Source of the DNA: an uncultured Senegalimassilia sp.
GTDB taxonomy: Bacteria; Actinomycetota; Coriobacteriia; Coriobacteriales; Eggerthellaceae
NCBI GenBank assembly: GCA_934630815.1
Contig: CAKTWI010000001.1
Location: 186,001-250,000, forward strand
Reading direction: 5' to 3'
DNA length: 64,000 bases
The first letter of the stretch is position 1; each line of letters begins with the position of its first letter. Under the pieces are notes generated by a model that saw only the letters and a list, made by a program, of their open reading frames with translations, made no database searches and had not been told where the DNA came from. Positions 18,111-27,373 of this stretch are shown piece by piece. The position numbers were made by a program, and so were the translations under genes.

Positions 18111-19184
18111 ATGCAACTGAAAAGCCTACTCGAGAAGATGATCGAGGTGCACGCTTCCGACGTGTTCATCATCGCCGGCCTGCCTCTGGCGTACCAGGCG
18201 AGCGGATCGCATGTGCGCACGGACACGGCCCCGCTCACCCCGGCCGACACGCAGGAGTACATCGAGACGATCTACGAACTGGCCGGGCGCGACCTGAGCC
18301 TGTTCACCGACAGCGTCAACCACGACGACGACTTCAGCTTCGCCGTCCCGAGCGTCGGCCGTTTCCGCGCCAACATCTTCCGCCAGCGCGGCTCCTATGG
18401 CGCCGTCATCCGCGTCATCCCCTTCGGGCTGCCAGACCCCGACGAGATGAACATCCCGGAGCCCGTCATGCGCCTTGCCGACCTGAACAGGGGCCTGGTG
18501 CTGGTGACGGGCCCCACCGGCTGCGGCAAGTCCACCACGCTGGCGTGCATGCTCGACCGCATGAACCACAAGCGCACGGGCCATATCCTGACCATGGAGG
18601 ACCCCATCGAGTTCGTGCATAAGCACGGCTCCTGCATCATCACGCAGCGCGAGATCCCCACCGACATCGCCAACTACTCCGAGGCGCTGCGCTCGGCCAT
18701 GCGCGAAAGCCCCGACGTCATCCTGCTCGGCGAGATGCGCGACGCCGAGACCATCGGCACCGCCATCAACGCCGCCGAGATGACGCAGCTGGTGCTCTCC
18801 ACGCTGCACACCACCAGCGCCGCCGACACCATCGAGCGCATGATCGACGCCTTCCCCGCCAGCCAGCAGCGCCAGATCCGCACCCAGCTGTCGCTCGTGC
18901 TGCAGGCCACGGTCAGCCAGATGCTCATCCCCGCACTCGATGGCACCACCATCCCCGTGTTCGAGGTCATGCACATGAACACCGCCATCCGCAACCTCAT
19001 CCGCGAGGAGAAGACCTACCAGATCGACTCCGTGATCGCCTCCAACGGCGCCTCCGGCATGCAGACCATGGACCAGGCGCTGTTCAACGCGGTCCGCGAA
19101 GGCAAGGTGGCGAAGGACGTCGCGCTGCAGTACTCGCACCATCAGGAAGCCCTCCTGCGCCGTTTCCAGGCCGAGGGCTTGTAA
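18111..19184 (+). CDS. pilT: type IV pilus retraction ATPase PilT
   Basis: The 357-residue protein is a GspE/PilT-family secretion ATPase of PilT length. It has Walker A GPTGCGKST (about 134-142), a TMEDPIEFVH Asp-box region (about 161-170), Walker B ILLGEMRD (about 204-211) and a His box around TLHTTSA. Near the C-terminus it carries AIRNLIRE (about 292-299), a motif typical of true PilT retraction motors rather than PilB or GspE. The start has AGGAGG 7 bases upstream. PilT normally depolymerises a pilus built by PilB; no PilB is in the window. A strong terminator follows. Confidence 0.92.
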   Translation: MQLKSLLEKMIEVHASDVFIIAGLPLAYQASGSHVRTDTAPLTPADTQEYIETIYELAGRDLSLFTDSVNHDDDFSFAVPSVGRFRANIFRQRGSYGAVIRVIPFGLPDPDEMNIPEPVMRLADLNRGLVLVTGPTGCGKSTTLACMLDRMNHKRTGHILTMEDPIEFVHKHGSCIITQREIPTDIANYSEALRSAMRESPDVILLGEMRDAETIGTAINAAEMTQLVLSTLHTTSAADTIERMIDAFPASQQRQIRTQLSLVLQATVSQMLIPALDGTTIPVFEVMHMNTAIRNLIREEKTYQIDSVIASNGASGMQTMDQALFNAVREGKVAKDVALQYSHHQEALLRRFQAEGL

Positions 19185-19234
19185 GGCCAGGCGAGTGCCT
19201 GTAAGGGGCCCAGCAAACCGCATATAAGACCGCA

Positions 19235-19267
19235 AACGCCCTCCTGCAACCGCAGGAGGGCGTTTTT
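19235..19267 (+). terminator. rho-independent terminator after pilT
   Basis: AACGCCCTCCTGC (19,235-19,247) pairs perfectly with 19,252-19,264 around a 4-base loop, followed by a T run interrupted by one G. It closes the pilus-like operon. Confidence 0.9.
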
Positions 19268-19487
19268 GTTGCATTCTGACGATCGAATGGAGACGGCGGG
19301 CGCCCGCCCGGGGAACCCAAGGAGGCGATTCGGGCTTCCCGGTGCGCGCTTTTGCCCGCCACAGCGCGATATGCCGGGCAAAGCCGCGGTGGCTGCGCCC
19401 CGGACGATCTTCGCCGCGGTCGCGCCTAACACCGTAACTGCGCATATCGAGGCTGCGACAGCCGCCGCGGCTTCCCCACAAGACGCG

Positions 19488-19515
19488 AAAAGGGCCCGCC
19501 GAAGCGGGCCCTTTT
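19488..19515. terminator. bidirectional terminator downstream of groEL
   Basis: AAAAGGGCCCGC (19,488-19,499) pairs perfectly with GCGGGCCCTTTT (19,504-19,515) around a 4-base loop. It ends in T runs on both strands, so it serves groEL on the minus strand and backs up pilT on the plus strand. Confidence 0.85.
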
Positions 19516-19540
19516 GCTGCAAGGTTTACGAACCTGTTGC

Positions 19541-21265
<1,725 letters not shown>

Positions 21266-21553
21266 TTATTCGAAGACGCCGTACAGATCGTCGGCACGGA
21301 GGATGAGCAGGTCCTCGCCGTCGACCTTGATCTCCTGGCCGCCGAACTTGCCGTAGACGACCTTGTCGCCGACCTTCACGGGAACGGGAACCAGGTTGCC
21401 GTCCTTATCGGGCTTGCCAGCGCCGACTGCCAGAACGACGCCGCTCTGAGGCTTTTCCTTGGCCTCGGATGCGATGAACAGACCGGAAGCCGTGGTCTCC
21501 TCAGCTTCGTCGGCCTTCACGATAACGCGGTCGCCCAGGGGTTTCAGATTCAT
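21266..21553 (-). CDS. groES: co-chaperonin GroES
   Basis: The 95-residue protein starts MNLKPLGDRVIVK and includes the mobile-loop region EETTASGLFIASEAKEKP and the C-terminal strand GEDLLILRADDLYGV. It caps the GroEL ring. The frame could begin upstream at 21,574, but ATG 21,553 gives the normal family length and has GGAAGG about 8 bases upstream. It is the first gene of the groESL operon under CIRCE control. Confidence 0.97.
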   Translation of the reverse strand: MNLKPLGDRVIVKADEAEETTASGLFIASEAKEKPQSGVVLAVGAGKPDKDGNLVPVPVKVGDKVVYGKFGGQEIKVDGEDLLILRADDLYGVFE

Positions 21554-21627
21554 AACGCTGCCTTCCTTTCGCATCGATTACGCGAGATTGGTTTCGCATA
21601 CCCGTTATTTAACCACTCTGTCTTTCT

Positions 21628-21659
21628 GAGTGCTAGCACTCTTTGGTAACGAGTGCTAA
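21628..21659 (-). promoter_or_regulatory. CIRCE operator (HrcA site) with an extra half-site
   Basis: CTAGCACTC (21,633-21,641), a 9-base spacer and GAGTGCTAA (21,651-21,659) match the CIRCE inverted repeat with one base different. It lies just downstream of the groES -10 box, so bound HrcA would block transcription start. The outer half also takes part in a second perfect palindrome, GAGTGCTAGCACTC (21,628-21,641), giving three half-sites in 32 bases. hrcA is not in the window. Confidence 0.93.
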
Positions 21660-21670
21660 ACACATTGCCT

Positions 21671-21698
21671 ACTATAGCAGCCGACCGTCCGATTGCAA
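21671..21698 (-). promoter_or_regulatory. sigma-A-type promoter of groES-groEL
   Basis: On the minus strand TTGCAA (21,693-21,698) and TATAGT (21,671-21,676) are separated by 16 bases. Transcription would start about 21,664, immediately before the CIRCE element. Confidence 0.8.
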
Positions 21699-21808
21699 GT
21701 GGATTACGGTGATTTATAGCGTGCTCCGAAAAGTTCTTGTGCAAGCGCATAAGACAGAAGGAGCGCCGGCGGCCGATAGCCGCCGACGCTCCCCCTTTCG
21801 CCGGCTTT

Positions 21809-22603
21809 TTATGCCACGCCGGGCTTCACCAAACCGCTCTCGTAGGCGCGCACCACCAGCTGCGCGCGGTCGTGCGCGTCGAGCTTGGCCATGATGCGCG
21901 CGAGGTGCGTTTTGACCGTTGCGGGGCTGATGAACAGGCGCTCGCCGATCTGGTCGTTGTTCAGGCCGCGCGCCACCAGCGTGAGGATCTCGCGCTCGCG
22001 TTCGGTCAGCTGGTCGATGCCGCGCGCCGCGGCGCCCGCGGGCACGCCCGGGCGCGCCGCCACGAACGTCTCGATGAGCCGGCGCGTGATGGACGGCTCG
22101 ATAAGCGCCTCGCCCGCCGCCACCACGCGCACCGCCGACGCGATCTCATCGGGCTCGGCGTCTTTGAGAAGGAAGCCGCCGGCGCCCGCCGACAGCGCGT
22201 CGTAGACGTATTCGTCCAGGTCGAACGTGGTGAGGATGAGCACCTGCACGTCCGCGAGGGCGACGTTGGAGCGGATGGCGCGCGTGGCGTCGATGCCGTT
22301 GACGCGCGGCATGCGGATGTCCATGAGCACCACGTCGGGACGCAGGCGCTCGGCAAGCTGCACCGCTTGCTCGCCGTCGCGCGCCTCGCCCACCACCTCG
22401 ATGCCGTCATAGGACGACAAGATCATGCGGAAACCGCTGCGCACCAGGTCCTGGTCGTCGGCCACCAGAACGCGAACGGGACGCGGGGCGCCCGGGGCGC
22501 TTGCCGCCTGCGGGGAGGTGCCGGCCGGGCTTGCAGGGCTTGCCGGGTTGGCCGCCTGCAGGGACGCGCTTGCCACGCCTTCGCCGTTGAGCGTCTGTTC
22601 CAT
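21809..22603 (-). CDS. NarL/LuxR-family response regulator
   Basis: The 264-residue protein has a Pro/Ala-rich N-terminal extension of about 40 residues, then a receiver domain with the acidic pair DD (49-50), phospho-acceptor Asp95 in VVLMDIRMP and Lys in GFLLKDA. A LuxR-type helix-turn-helix follows: LTEREREILTLVARGLNNDQIG to TVKTHLARIM. It binds DNA after phosphorylation by its partner kinase. The kinase gene ends 3 bases upstream, so the two form one operon. GGAGG lies 8 bases before the ATG. The N-terminal extension is unusual for the family. Targets are unknown. Confidence 0.93.
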   Translation of the reverse strand: MEQTLNGEGVASASLQAANPASPASPAGTSPQAASAPGAPRPVRVLVADDQDLVRSGFRMILSSYDGIEVVGEARDGEQAVQLAERLRPDVVLMDIRMPRVNGIDATRAIRSNVALADVQVLILTTFDLDEYVYDALSAGAGGFLLKDAEPDEIASAVRVVAAGEALIEPSITRRLIETFVAARPGVPAGAAARGIDQLTEREREILTLVARGLNNDQIGERLFISPATVKTHLARIMAKLDAHDRAQLVVRAYESGLVKPGVA

Positions 22604-22606
22604 TCG

Positions 22607-23878
22607 CTATGCCTCCGTTCCGTGAAGCGGGATGCTCGCGCGCACGCAAAACCCGCCGTTTTCGCCATCGCCCGCCGAGAACGACCCGCCGAGCACGTGG
22701 ACGCGCTCGGCCATGCCCGCCACGCCATGGCCCGCGCCGTCGGCAGCCCTGGGCAGCTGGAGCGCCGCCATATCGGCCGGCTGCGCCGCCACGCCGCAGC
22801 CGGCGCCGTCGTCGATCACCGAGAGCGTTGCCGTGTCGCCCTCCACCGCAAACCGCAGCGACACGCGCTGCGCCCGCGCATGCCGCACCGCGTTCGTGCA
22901 CGCCTCGCGCGCCACGGTGAACAGCGCCATGTCGATATGCGCGGGCACGCGGGTTCGATCGTACGCCGCCATGTCGAGCTCGACGTCCAGACCGGCGCCG
23001 CGCAGATACGACTCCAGCTCGTCCACCTGGTTCGTGCCGGCGGCGGGCATGGTCTCGGCCGCGTCGTCGCCGTGGCGCAGCACGCCGATCATCGAGCGGA
23101 TGTCGTCGAGCGCGGCCTTCGCCGTGGCACGGGCCGTGGACACCGCCTCCTTCGCCATCTGGGGATCGCGCTCCACCAGCCGCTCGGCCGCGGCAAGCTG
23201 GATGCTCACCGCCGAGAGCGAGTGCGCCGTGATGTCGTGCACCTCGCGTGCGATGTGCACGCGCTCCTCCTCCACACGGCGGGCGGCCTCCTCCTCGCGC
23301 GTGCGCTCGGCCTCGACCGCGCGCTGCTCCACCGCGTGCACGTACGCCACGTGCGTGCGATAGGCGTAGCCGGCGAGCACCGCCGCCACCATGAGCACAA
23401 TGTTCTGGAAGCGCGTGAAGAACACCATGCTGGCGGCCTGCATGGGCGTGCCGGCGAACAGCAGCGACAGCACCGCCGCCGCACCGCACGCGACGCCGGG
23501 CACGGTACCGCATTCGGCGGCCACGGTGTAGAGCGCCACCAGCGGCCCGACCACCGTCATAGAGAAGCCCGAGAACCTGACCTGCAGGCCCAGGAAGATG
23601 ACCAGGCACGCGGCGAACACGGGCAGCGGGAAGCGGCGGCGCAGCACGAGCGGCACCACCGTCATGCCCAGGCCCACGAACACCTGCAGGTCGGGCACCA
23701 CGTTGACCACGCCGAGATATTGGCGAAGCGCCAGGTCGGGAATGATGATCGACGACGCGGTGAGCATAAGCTGCAGGCAGCCTACGGCGAACGCCGCCAG
23801 CGCCACCGCGGCGTCGACCAGCCAGTCACGCGCCGTCATGTCGCGATATGTCATAAGAAGGTTATCCATGCCGTCCAT
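22607..23878 (-). CDS. DesK/NarX-like membrane sensor histidine kinase
   Basis: About 423 residues from ATG 23,878. The N-terminal half has roughly five to six membrane helices. A short coiled linker and a HisKA_3 domain with phospho-acceptor His214 in REVHDITAHS follow. The C-terminal HATPase domain shows an N box (REACTNAVRHA), DDGAGCG and GVAGMAERVHVLGG. It should phosphorylate the LuxR-type regulator encoded next. The frame runs upstream to 24,184, but that extension is Arg/Pro-rich and overlaps the inverted-repeat region, so I start at the Met before the first helix. No clear ribosome site precedes any candidate (23,878, 23,869 or 23,854). The signal sensed is unknown; few extracellular residues suggest a membrane cue. 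Confidence 0.87.
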   Translation of the reverse strand: MDGMDNLLMTYRDMTARDWLVDAAVALAAFAVGCLQLMLTASSIIIPDLALRQYLGVVNVVPDLQVFVGLGMTVVPLVLRRRFPLPVFAACLVIFLGLQVRFSGFSMTVVGPLVALYTVAAECGTVPGVACGAAAVLSLLFAGTPMQAASMVFFTRFQNIVLMVAAVLAGYAYRTHVAYVHAVEQRAVEAERTREEEAARRVEEERVHIAREVHDITAHSLSAVSIQLAAAERLVERDPQMAKEAVSTARATAKAALDDIRSMIGVLRHGDDAAETMPAAGTNQVDELESYLRGAGLDVELDMAAYDRTRVPAHIDMALFTVAREACTNAVRHARAQRVSLRFAVEGDTATLSVIDDGAGCGVAAQPADMAALQLPRAADGAGHGVAGMAERVHVLGGSFSAGDGENGGFCVRASIPLHGTEA

Positions 23879-24257
23879 GGTATCCCGAGCGCGCCGAGCG
23901 CGCCATACGCCGCCCGGGGTAATCACGCGGACGGGGGGGCACGAGCCGGGGCGCGGGAAATCTCGAGTTCTGGGCGATTTCGAACGATTTCGAAGCATAA
24001 CGGATCCGCGCCTCGAAGTTCTGGGCGGTTTTGGAGGAGATGGGACCCTCGGCGCGAACGCTGACCTGGGGTTATGCCGAGAGGCGGCCCAAATCAGTCC
24101 TTGAAACCGCCCAGAACTCCGAGAGCATGTCAATTTTGAGGCCGAAAAGCTGCGAAACAGCCCAGAACCGGGGGGTCGGGGCAAAACGCCGCGGCTCGAT
24201 GCAGCGAACCGCCCAGAACCCTGGGACTATGACGGGCATGCAAGCACGAGTGCGCGG
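23879..24257. other. intergenic region filled by inverted repeats
   Basis: This gap between the FAD oxidoreductase and the sensor kinase contains five copies of a GTTCTGGGCGGTTT-like motif, two forward and three reversed (23,962-24,220). No gene was supported. Confidence 0.7.
23962..24220. repeat. GTTCTGGGCGGTTT inverted-repeat element, copy A
   Basis: Forward copies lie at 23,962-23,982 and 24,012-24,031; reversed copies lie at 24,104-24,123, 24,155-24,169 and 24,206-24,220. The inner pair (24,012-24,031 and 24,104-24,123) matches at 19 of 20 positions when one is reverse-complemented. Between them lies CTGACCTGGGGTT (24,061-24,073), which recurs in the same relative place in the copy near 62.6 kb. 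The element could be a REP/MITE-like repeat or an RNA hairpin. Confidence 0.75.
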
Positions 24258-25736
24258 CTACGCCGCTCCCAGGTCCTCGGTCACGGCTTTGCCGGCGAGG
24301 ATACCGAAGGCTCCGTTGGTGGTCAGGCTCTCGCCGCCGCCTTGCGCGGCGGCGCCGCAGCAGTACACGCCCGCGATGGCCTTGCCGTTGGCGTCGAGCA
24401 GACGTCCGCCGCCATCCACCACCGCGCCGCCGCGCGTGCGGAAGCGCACGGGGAACTGCTTGAGCGCGTAATACGGCGGCTTGAGGTTCTCAAGGAACTG
24501 CTTGCGCCCGAAATCGGAATCCTTGCCGGACTCCACCATGCTGGAGAAGCGGTCGACGGTCTTGCCCAGCACGTCCTCGGACACGCCCATGCCCGACGCC
24601 AGCTGCTCCACCGTGTCGCACGGCCCAACCAGGCGCGATGCGTGCTTCGCCGTCACCTGGGCCGCGCTGCGCGCCTGCCCGCTCTCCGAGATGCTGCTAT
24701 CGAAGATGGTCCAGAAATACCCGCGCTCCTGAGTGAAGCACGTTGCGCACAGGTCGCGCATGTAGTCCTCGTTGCCGAAGCGGTTGCCCTGCGCGTCCAC
24801 CACGATGGTTGGCGCGAACATGCCCCACGCAGCCGCCTGCGGAAGGTCGCTGATCACCGAAGGGGTCACGCTCATGTCGCTGAGCTGCGCGCCGAGCGCC
24901 TGGCACAGCTTGTGGCCCTCCCCCATGGACGCGGCGGTGTAGCAGCCGATGCGCTCCCACGCGGACAGATACTCGCGCACGAGCGACTGGTTGCTGGCGA
25001 ACCCGCCCGTGGCCACCACCACGGCGCGCGCATGCACGTCGACCACGCCGGACTGGTCCTTCTTGCTGGTGGAGAAACGCACGCCGCATACCTTGCCCGA
25101 CTCGTCCAGGATGAACCCGGTGGCGCGATAGCCGGTGGAGAACTGCACGCCCTTCGCCGCCAGCTTGTCGCGCAGCGGCATCATGAGGCTCTCCGTGTCG
25201 CCGATGCCGTTTTTCGGGAGCACGCGGCGGCGGTTCGCCTCGTTGGCGGAATAGCTGGCGGGGTCGGCGAACTGCGCGCCGTACGAGCTTTTCATGCGGT
25301 CGACCCACTCGGGCGCCGCGTAGAACAGGCGCTTCGCGAATTCAAGATCGGTCACGCCGGCGCTCTTCAGAGCCTCCTTGCGCTCGGGCCACACGTCGTC
25401 GCAGGTCTCGGTGATGCCCGCGTCCTTCTGCAGCTGGCTGCCGCACACCTCCATGACGGCGTTGGACTCGTAGCTTTCGCCGCCCAGCACGTCGAGCTTC
25501 TCGGCCACCATGACCGACAACCCCGCCTCGGAGGGGTCCATGGCCGCCGAAAGACCCGCCATGCCGCTGCCCAGGATGAGCACGTCCACCGATGCGGAGA
25601 ACGACACCTGGGGCTGGCCGAGCACGCCCGTCCCCTCGACCGAAGGGACCACGGCGGAGCTGCACGACGACAGCAGGGGCACGGCGGCGAAGGCGGCGCT
25701 GGCACCGACCAGCTTGAAGAAATCGCGGCGTTTCAT
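24258..25736 (-). CDS. Tat-exported FAD-dependent oxidoreductase (flavocytochrome c/fumarate reductase family)
   Basis: About 492 residues. The N-terminus is a twin-arginine signal (MKRRDFFKLVGASAAF) followed by a lipobox-like LSSC, so the folded flavoprotein is probably exported and lipid-anchored. The FAD-binding motif GSGMAG (about 56-61), a VVATGGFASN segment and the C-terminal GVYCCGAAAQGGGES loop match fumarate-reductase-type flavoproteins such as UrdA. These reduce activated alkenes using external electrons; Eggerthellaceae encode many with different substrates, so the substrate cannot be told here. No heme-binding CxxCH is present, so electrons must come from a partner. I prefer ATG 25,736 because GAAAGAG is well spaced for it; ATG 25,745 is the alternative. 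Confidence 0.87.
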   Translation of the reverse strand: MKRRDFFKLVGASAAFAAVPLLSSCSSAVVPSVEGTGVLGQPQVSFSASVDVLILGSGMAGLSAAMDPSEAGLSVMVAEKLDVLGGESYESNAVMEVCGSQLQKDAGITETCDDVWPERKEALKSAGVTDLEFAKRLFYAAPEWVDRMKSSYGAQFADPASYSANEANRRRVLPKNGIGDTESLMMPLRDKLAAKGVQFSTGYRATGFILDESGKVCGVRFSTSKKDQSGVVDVHARAVVVATGGFASNQSLVREYLSAWERIGCYTAASMGEGHKLCQALGAQLSDMSVTPSVISDLPQAAAWGMFAPTIVVDAQGNRFGNEDYMRDLCATCFTQERGYFWTIFDSSISESGQARSAAQVTAKHASRLVGPCDTVEQLASGMGVSEDVLGKTVDRFSSMVESGKDSDFGRKQFLENLKPPYYALKQFPVRFRTRGGAVVDGGGRLLDANGKAIAGVYCCGAAAQGGGESLTTNGAFGILAGKAVTEDLGAA

Positions 25737-25766
25737 GTAGGGCATGCTCTTTCACTAGATGGCGAA

Positions 25767-25810
25767 GGGACGGCGCCCGCCGCCGTGCAACCGGCAGTGG
25801 GCACCGTCCC
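25767..25810. repeat. REP-like hairpin with GGGACGG arms
   Basis: GGGACGGCGCCC (25,767-25,778) pairs with GGGCACCGTCCC (25,799-25,810) with one mismatch. The arms share GGGACGG with the REP clusters near 27.1 and 39.9 kb. It lies in the leader of the FAD oxidoreductase gene. Confidence 0.55.
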
Positions 25811-26033
25811 CCATTTCGATATCGCAGCCATGGTAACGCACGCGCCCCGCGCGCGGCCGGCGGTTCGGCGCGCGTCACATCTTCTCGATATGCGGGGCGC
25901 CAGCGGACGCGCGACAGCCGGCGGAAGTTGCTGCACCGCGGCGCCTTTTCGCCAGCGCACCCGAGGGACGCCGGCAAAAGCGAAGCCGCCGCGCCGTTTC
26001 CCCACTTGCCGGCGGAGCGCCGCGGGCGCTTCC

Positions 26034-26852
26034 CTATTCGTAGAACTTGGTGTCGGGATACGGCGGCTCGAGGGCTCGCTTGAAGGCCTGCGAGCGCACC
26101 TTCGCCAGCACGCGCTCGACGTCGGCGCGGTTGAAGCCGGCTTCCACCAGGCCGTCCTCGCTGACGCCGTGCTCGAAATGCGCGATGAGCATGCGATCGA
26201 GCGTGGGGTAGTCGATGCCCATGGACTTCTCGTCCTCCTGACCGGGCGCCAGCTCGGCGCTGGGCGGCTTGACCAGCACGTGCTCGGGGATGGGCGGCAC
26301 CTGGCCGTCGCGCTCGGCGCGCTCGTTGCGCCAGCGCGCAACGGCGTACACGTCGGTCTTGTACAGGCCGCCGATGGGCGCGAACGCGCCGGCCGTGTCG
26401 CCGTAGAGCGTGGAGTAGCCCATCATGGACTCGCTGCGGTTGCCCGTGTTCACGAGCATCCAGTCGTTGGCGTTGGAAAGCGCCATGAGCACCACGGTGC
26501 GGCAGCGCGCCTGCGTATTCTCCGACGCCGTGCCCGAAAGCTTGCCGCAGCCCGAGCGGCGCAGCACCGCCTCGAACGCCTCGAACGGCTCGCAGATGGA
26601 CACGACGTGCGTCTCGATGCCCAGGTTGTCCGCCAGCTCGCGGGCGTCGTCCAGGGAATGCTCCGTGGAATAGGGGCCGGGAAGCATGACGCCGTGCACG
26701 TGGTCGGGGCCGAACACGTCGGCGCACATGACGGCGATGACGCTTGAGTCTATGCCGCCGGAAAGCCCCACCACCATGTCGGTGAAGCCGGCCCCCTCCG
26801 CATAGGCTCGCAGCGCGTCCGCGCACGCCTTGTACATATCGTTCGCTCGCAT
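26034..26852 (-). CDS. nadE: ammonia-dependent NAD+ synthetase
   Basis: The 272-residue protein converts nicotinic acid adenine dinucleotide to NAD+, the last step of NAD synthesis. It has the PP-loop motif SGGIDSS (31-37), MLPGPYST, a GTASENTQARCRTVVLMALSNA segment close to the family's usual ARxR region, and NRSESMMGYSTLYGD. There is no N-terminal nitrilase domain, so the nitrogen donor should be free ammonia. The start has AAAGGAC about 9 bases upstream. It stands alone on the minus strand between the REP cluster and the FAD gene. Confidence 0.94.
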   Translation of the reverse strand: MRANDMYKACADALRAYAEGAGFTDMVVGLSGGIDSSVIAVMCADVFGPDHVHGVMLPGPYSTEHSLDDARELADNLGIETHVVSICEPFEAFEAVLRRSGCGKLSGTASENTQARCRTVVLMALSNANDWMLVNTGNRSESMMGYSTLYGDTAGAFAPIGGLYKTDVYAVARWRNERAERDGQVPPIPEHVLVKPPSAELAPGQEDEKSMGIDYPTLDRMLIAHFEHGVSEDGLVEAGFNRADVERVLAKVRSQAFKRALEPPYPDTKFYE

Positions 26853-27013
26853 AAAGCTGTCCTTTCAGCACAAGCGGGATTCCTTCGGATACGAGTATGC
26901 CCAAGCAGTGTTTCCATGTGATTGCCAGCACGCAACAGCTTGGCAACCGGTCGAAACGCGCGACCAGCGAACCCGAGACGGCGGGAAGGCGGGCATCCCA
27001 CGGGCCGCGAAAC

Positions 27014-27194
27014 GTGAACAGGGGACGAACGTGAACAGGGGACGGAGGTGTGTTCAGGTGAACAGGGGACGTGAACAGGGGACGGAGGTGTGTTCAGGTG
27101 AACAGGGGACGTGAACAGGGGACGGAGGTGTGTTCACGGTTGACCTTCGTGCTTCTGGCGACGAATCGTGAACACACCTCCGTCCCCTGTTCAC
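27014..27194. repeat. tandem and inverted REP-like GGGGACGG repeats
   Basis: A 40-base unit starting GTGAACAGGGGACGGAGG is repeated exactly at 27,031-27,070 and 27,071-27,110. A third, partial unit (27,111-27,137) ends the series, with a truncated copy before it (27,014-27,026). The third unit forms a perfect 27-base inverted repeat with 27,168-27,194 around a 30-base loop. The same motif occurs near 39.9 kb. Motifs of this GGGGAC type are often associated with REP-associated tyrosine transposases; none is encoded here. Confidence 0.85.
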
Positions 27195-27210
27195 CCTCCC
27201 TGCACGCAAA

Positions 27211-27240
27211 AAGCGGCGCGCCCCGGAGGACGCGCCGCTT
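27211..27240 (-). terminator. terminator of the surface-protein operon
   Basis: AAGCGGCGCG (27,211-27,220) pairs perfectly with CGCGCCGCTT (27,231-27,240) around a 10-base loop; on the minus strand it ends in a short T run. It lies about 135 bases after the adhesin stop. Confidence 0.75.
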
Positions 27241-27373
27241 CTCGACATCTTACTTGCCGGCAATCCACGCCAGCCGTCGGCGTTCCGCACTTTGCCAGCC
27301 AGTCACACCAGCCGCCGGCGTTCTGCGCCTTGCCGGCCCGCTGCTGCCGCCTAAGACCCGCCGATCCCGGCCG

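Larger units (their letters stand above)
19185..19540. other. convergent intergenic region
   Basis: This gap between pilT and groEL holds the pilT terminator and the bidirectional terminator at 19,488-19,515. The 220 bases between them show no gene or motif I can name. Confidence 0.6.
26853..27373. other. intergenic region with REP cluster and terminator
   Basis: This 521-base gap between the adhesin operon and nadE contains the tandem and inverted GGGGACGG repeats (27,014-27,194) and the terminator at 27,211-27,240. The remainder shows no gene; the last 130 bases before the adhesin stop have no recognisable motif. Confidence 0.7.

Noticed and set aside
27014..27194. CRISPR array
   Set aside because: The units are contiguous 40-bp tandem copies without unique spacers and end in a palindrome; no cas gene is present.
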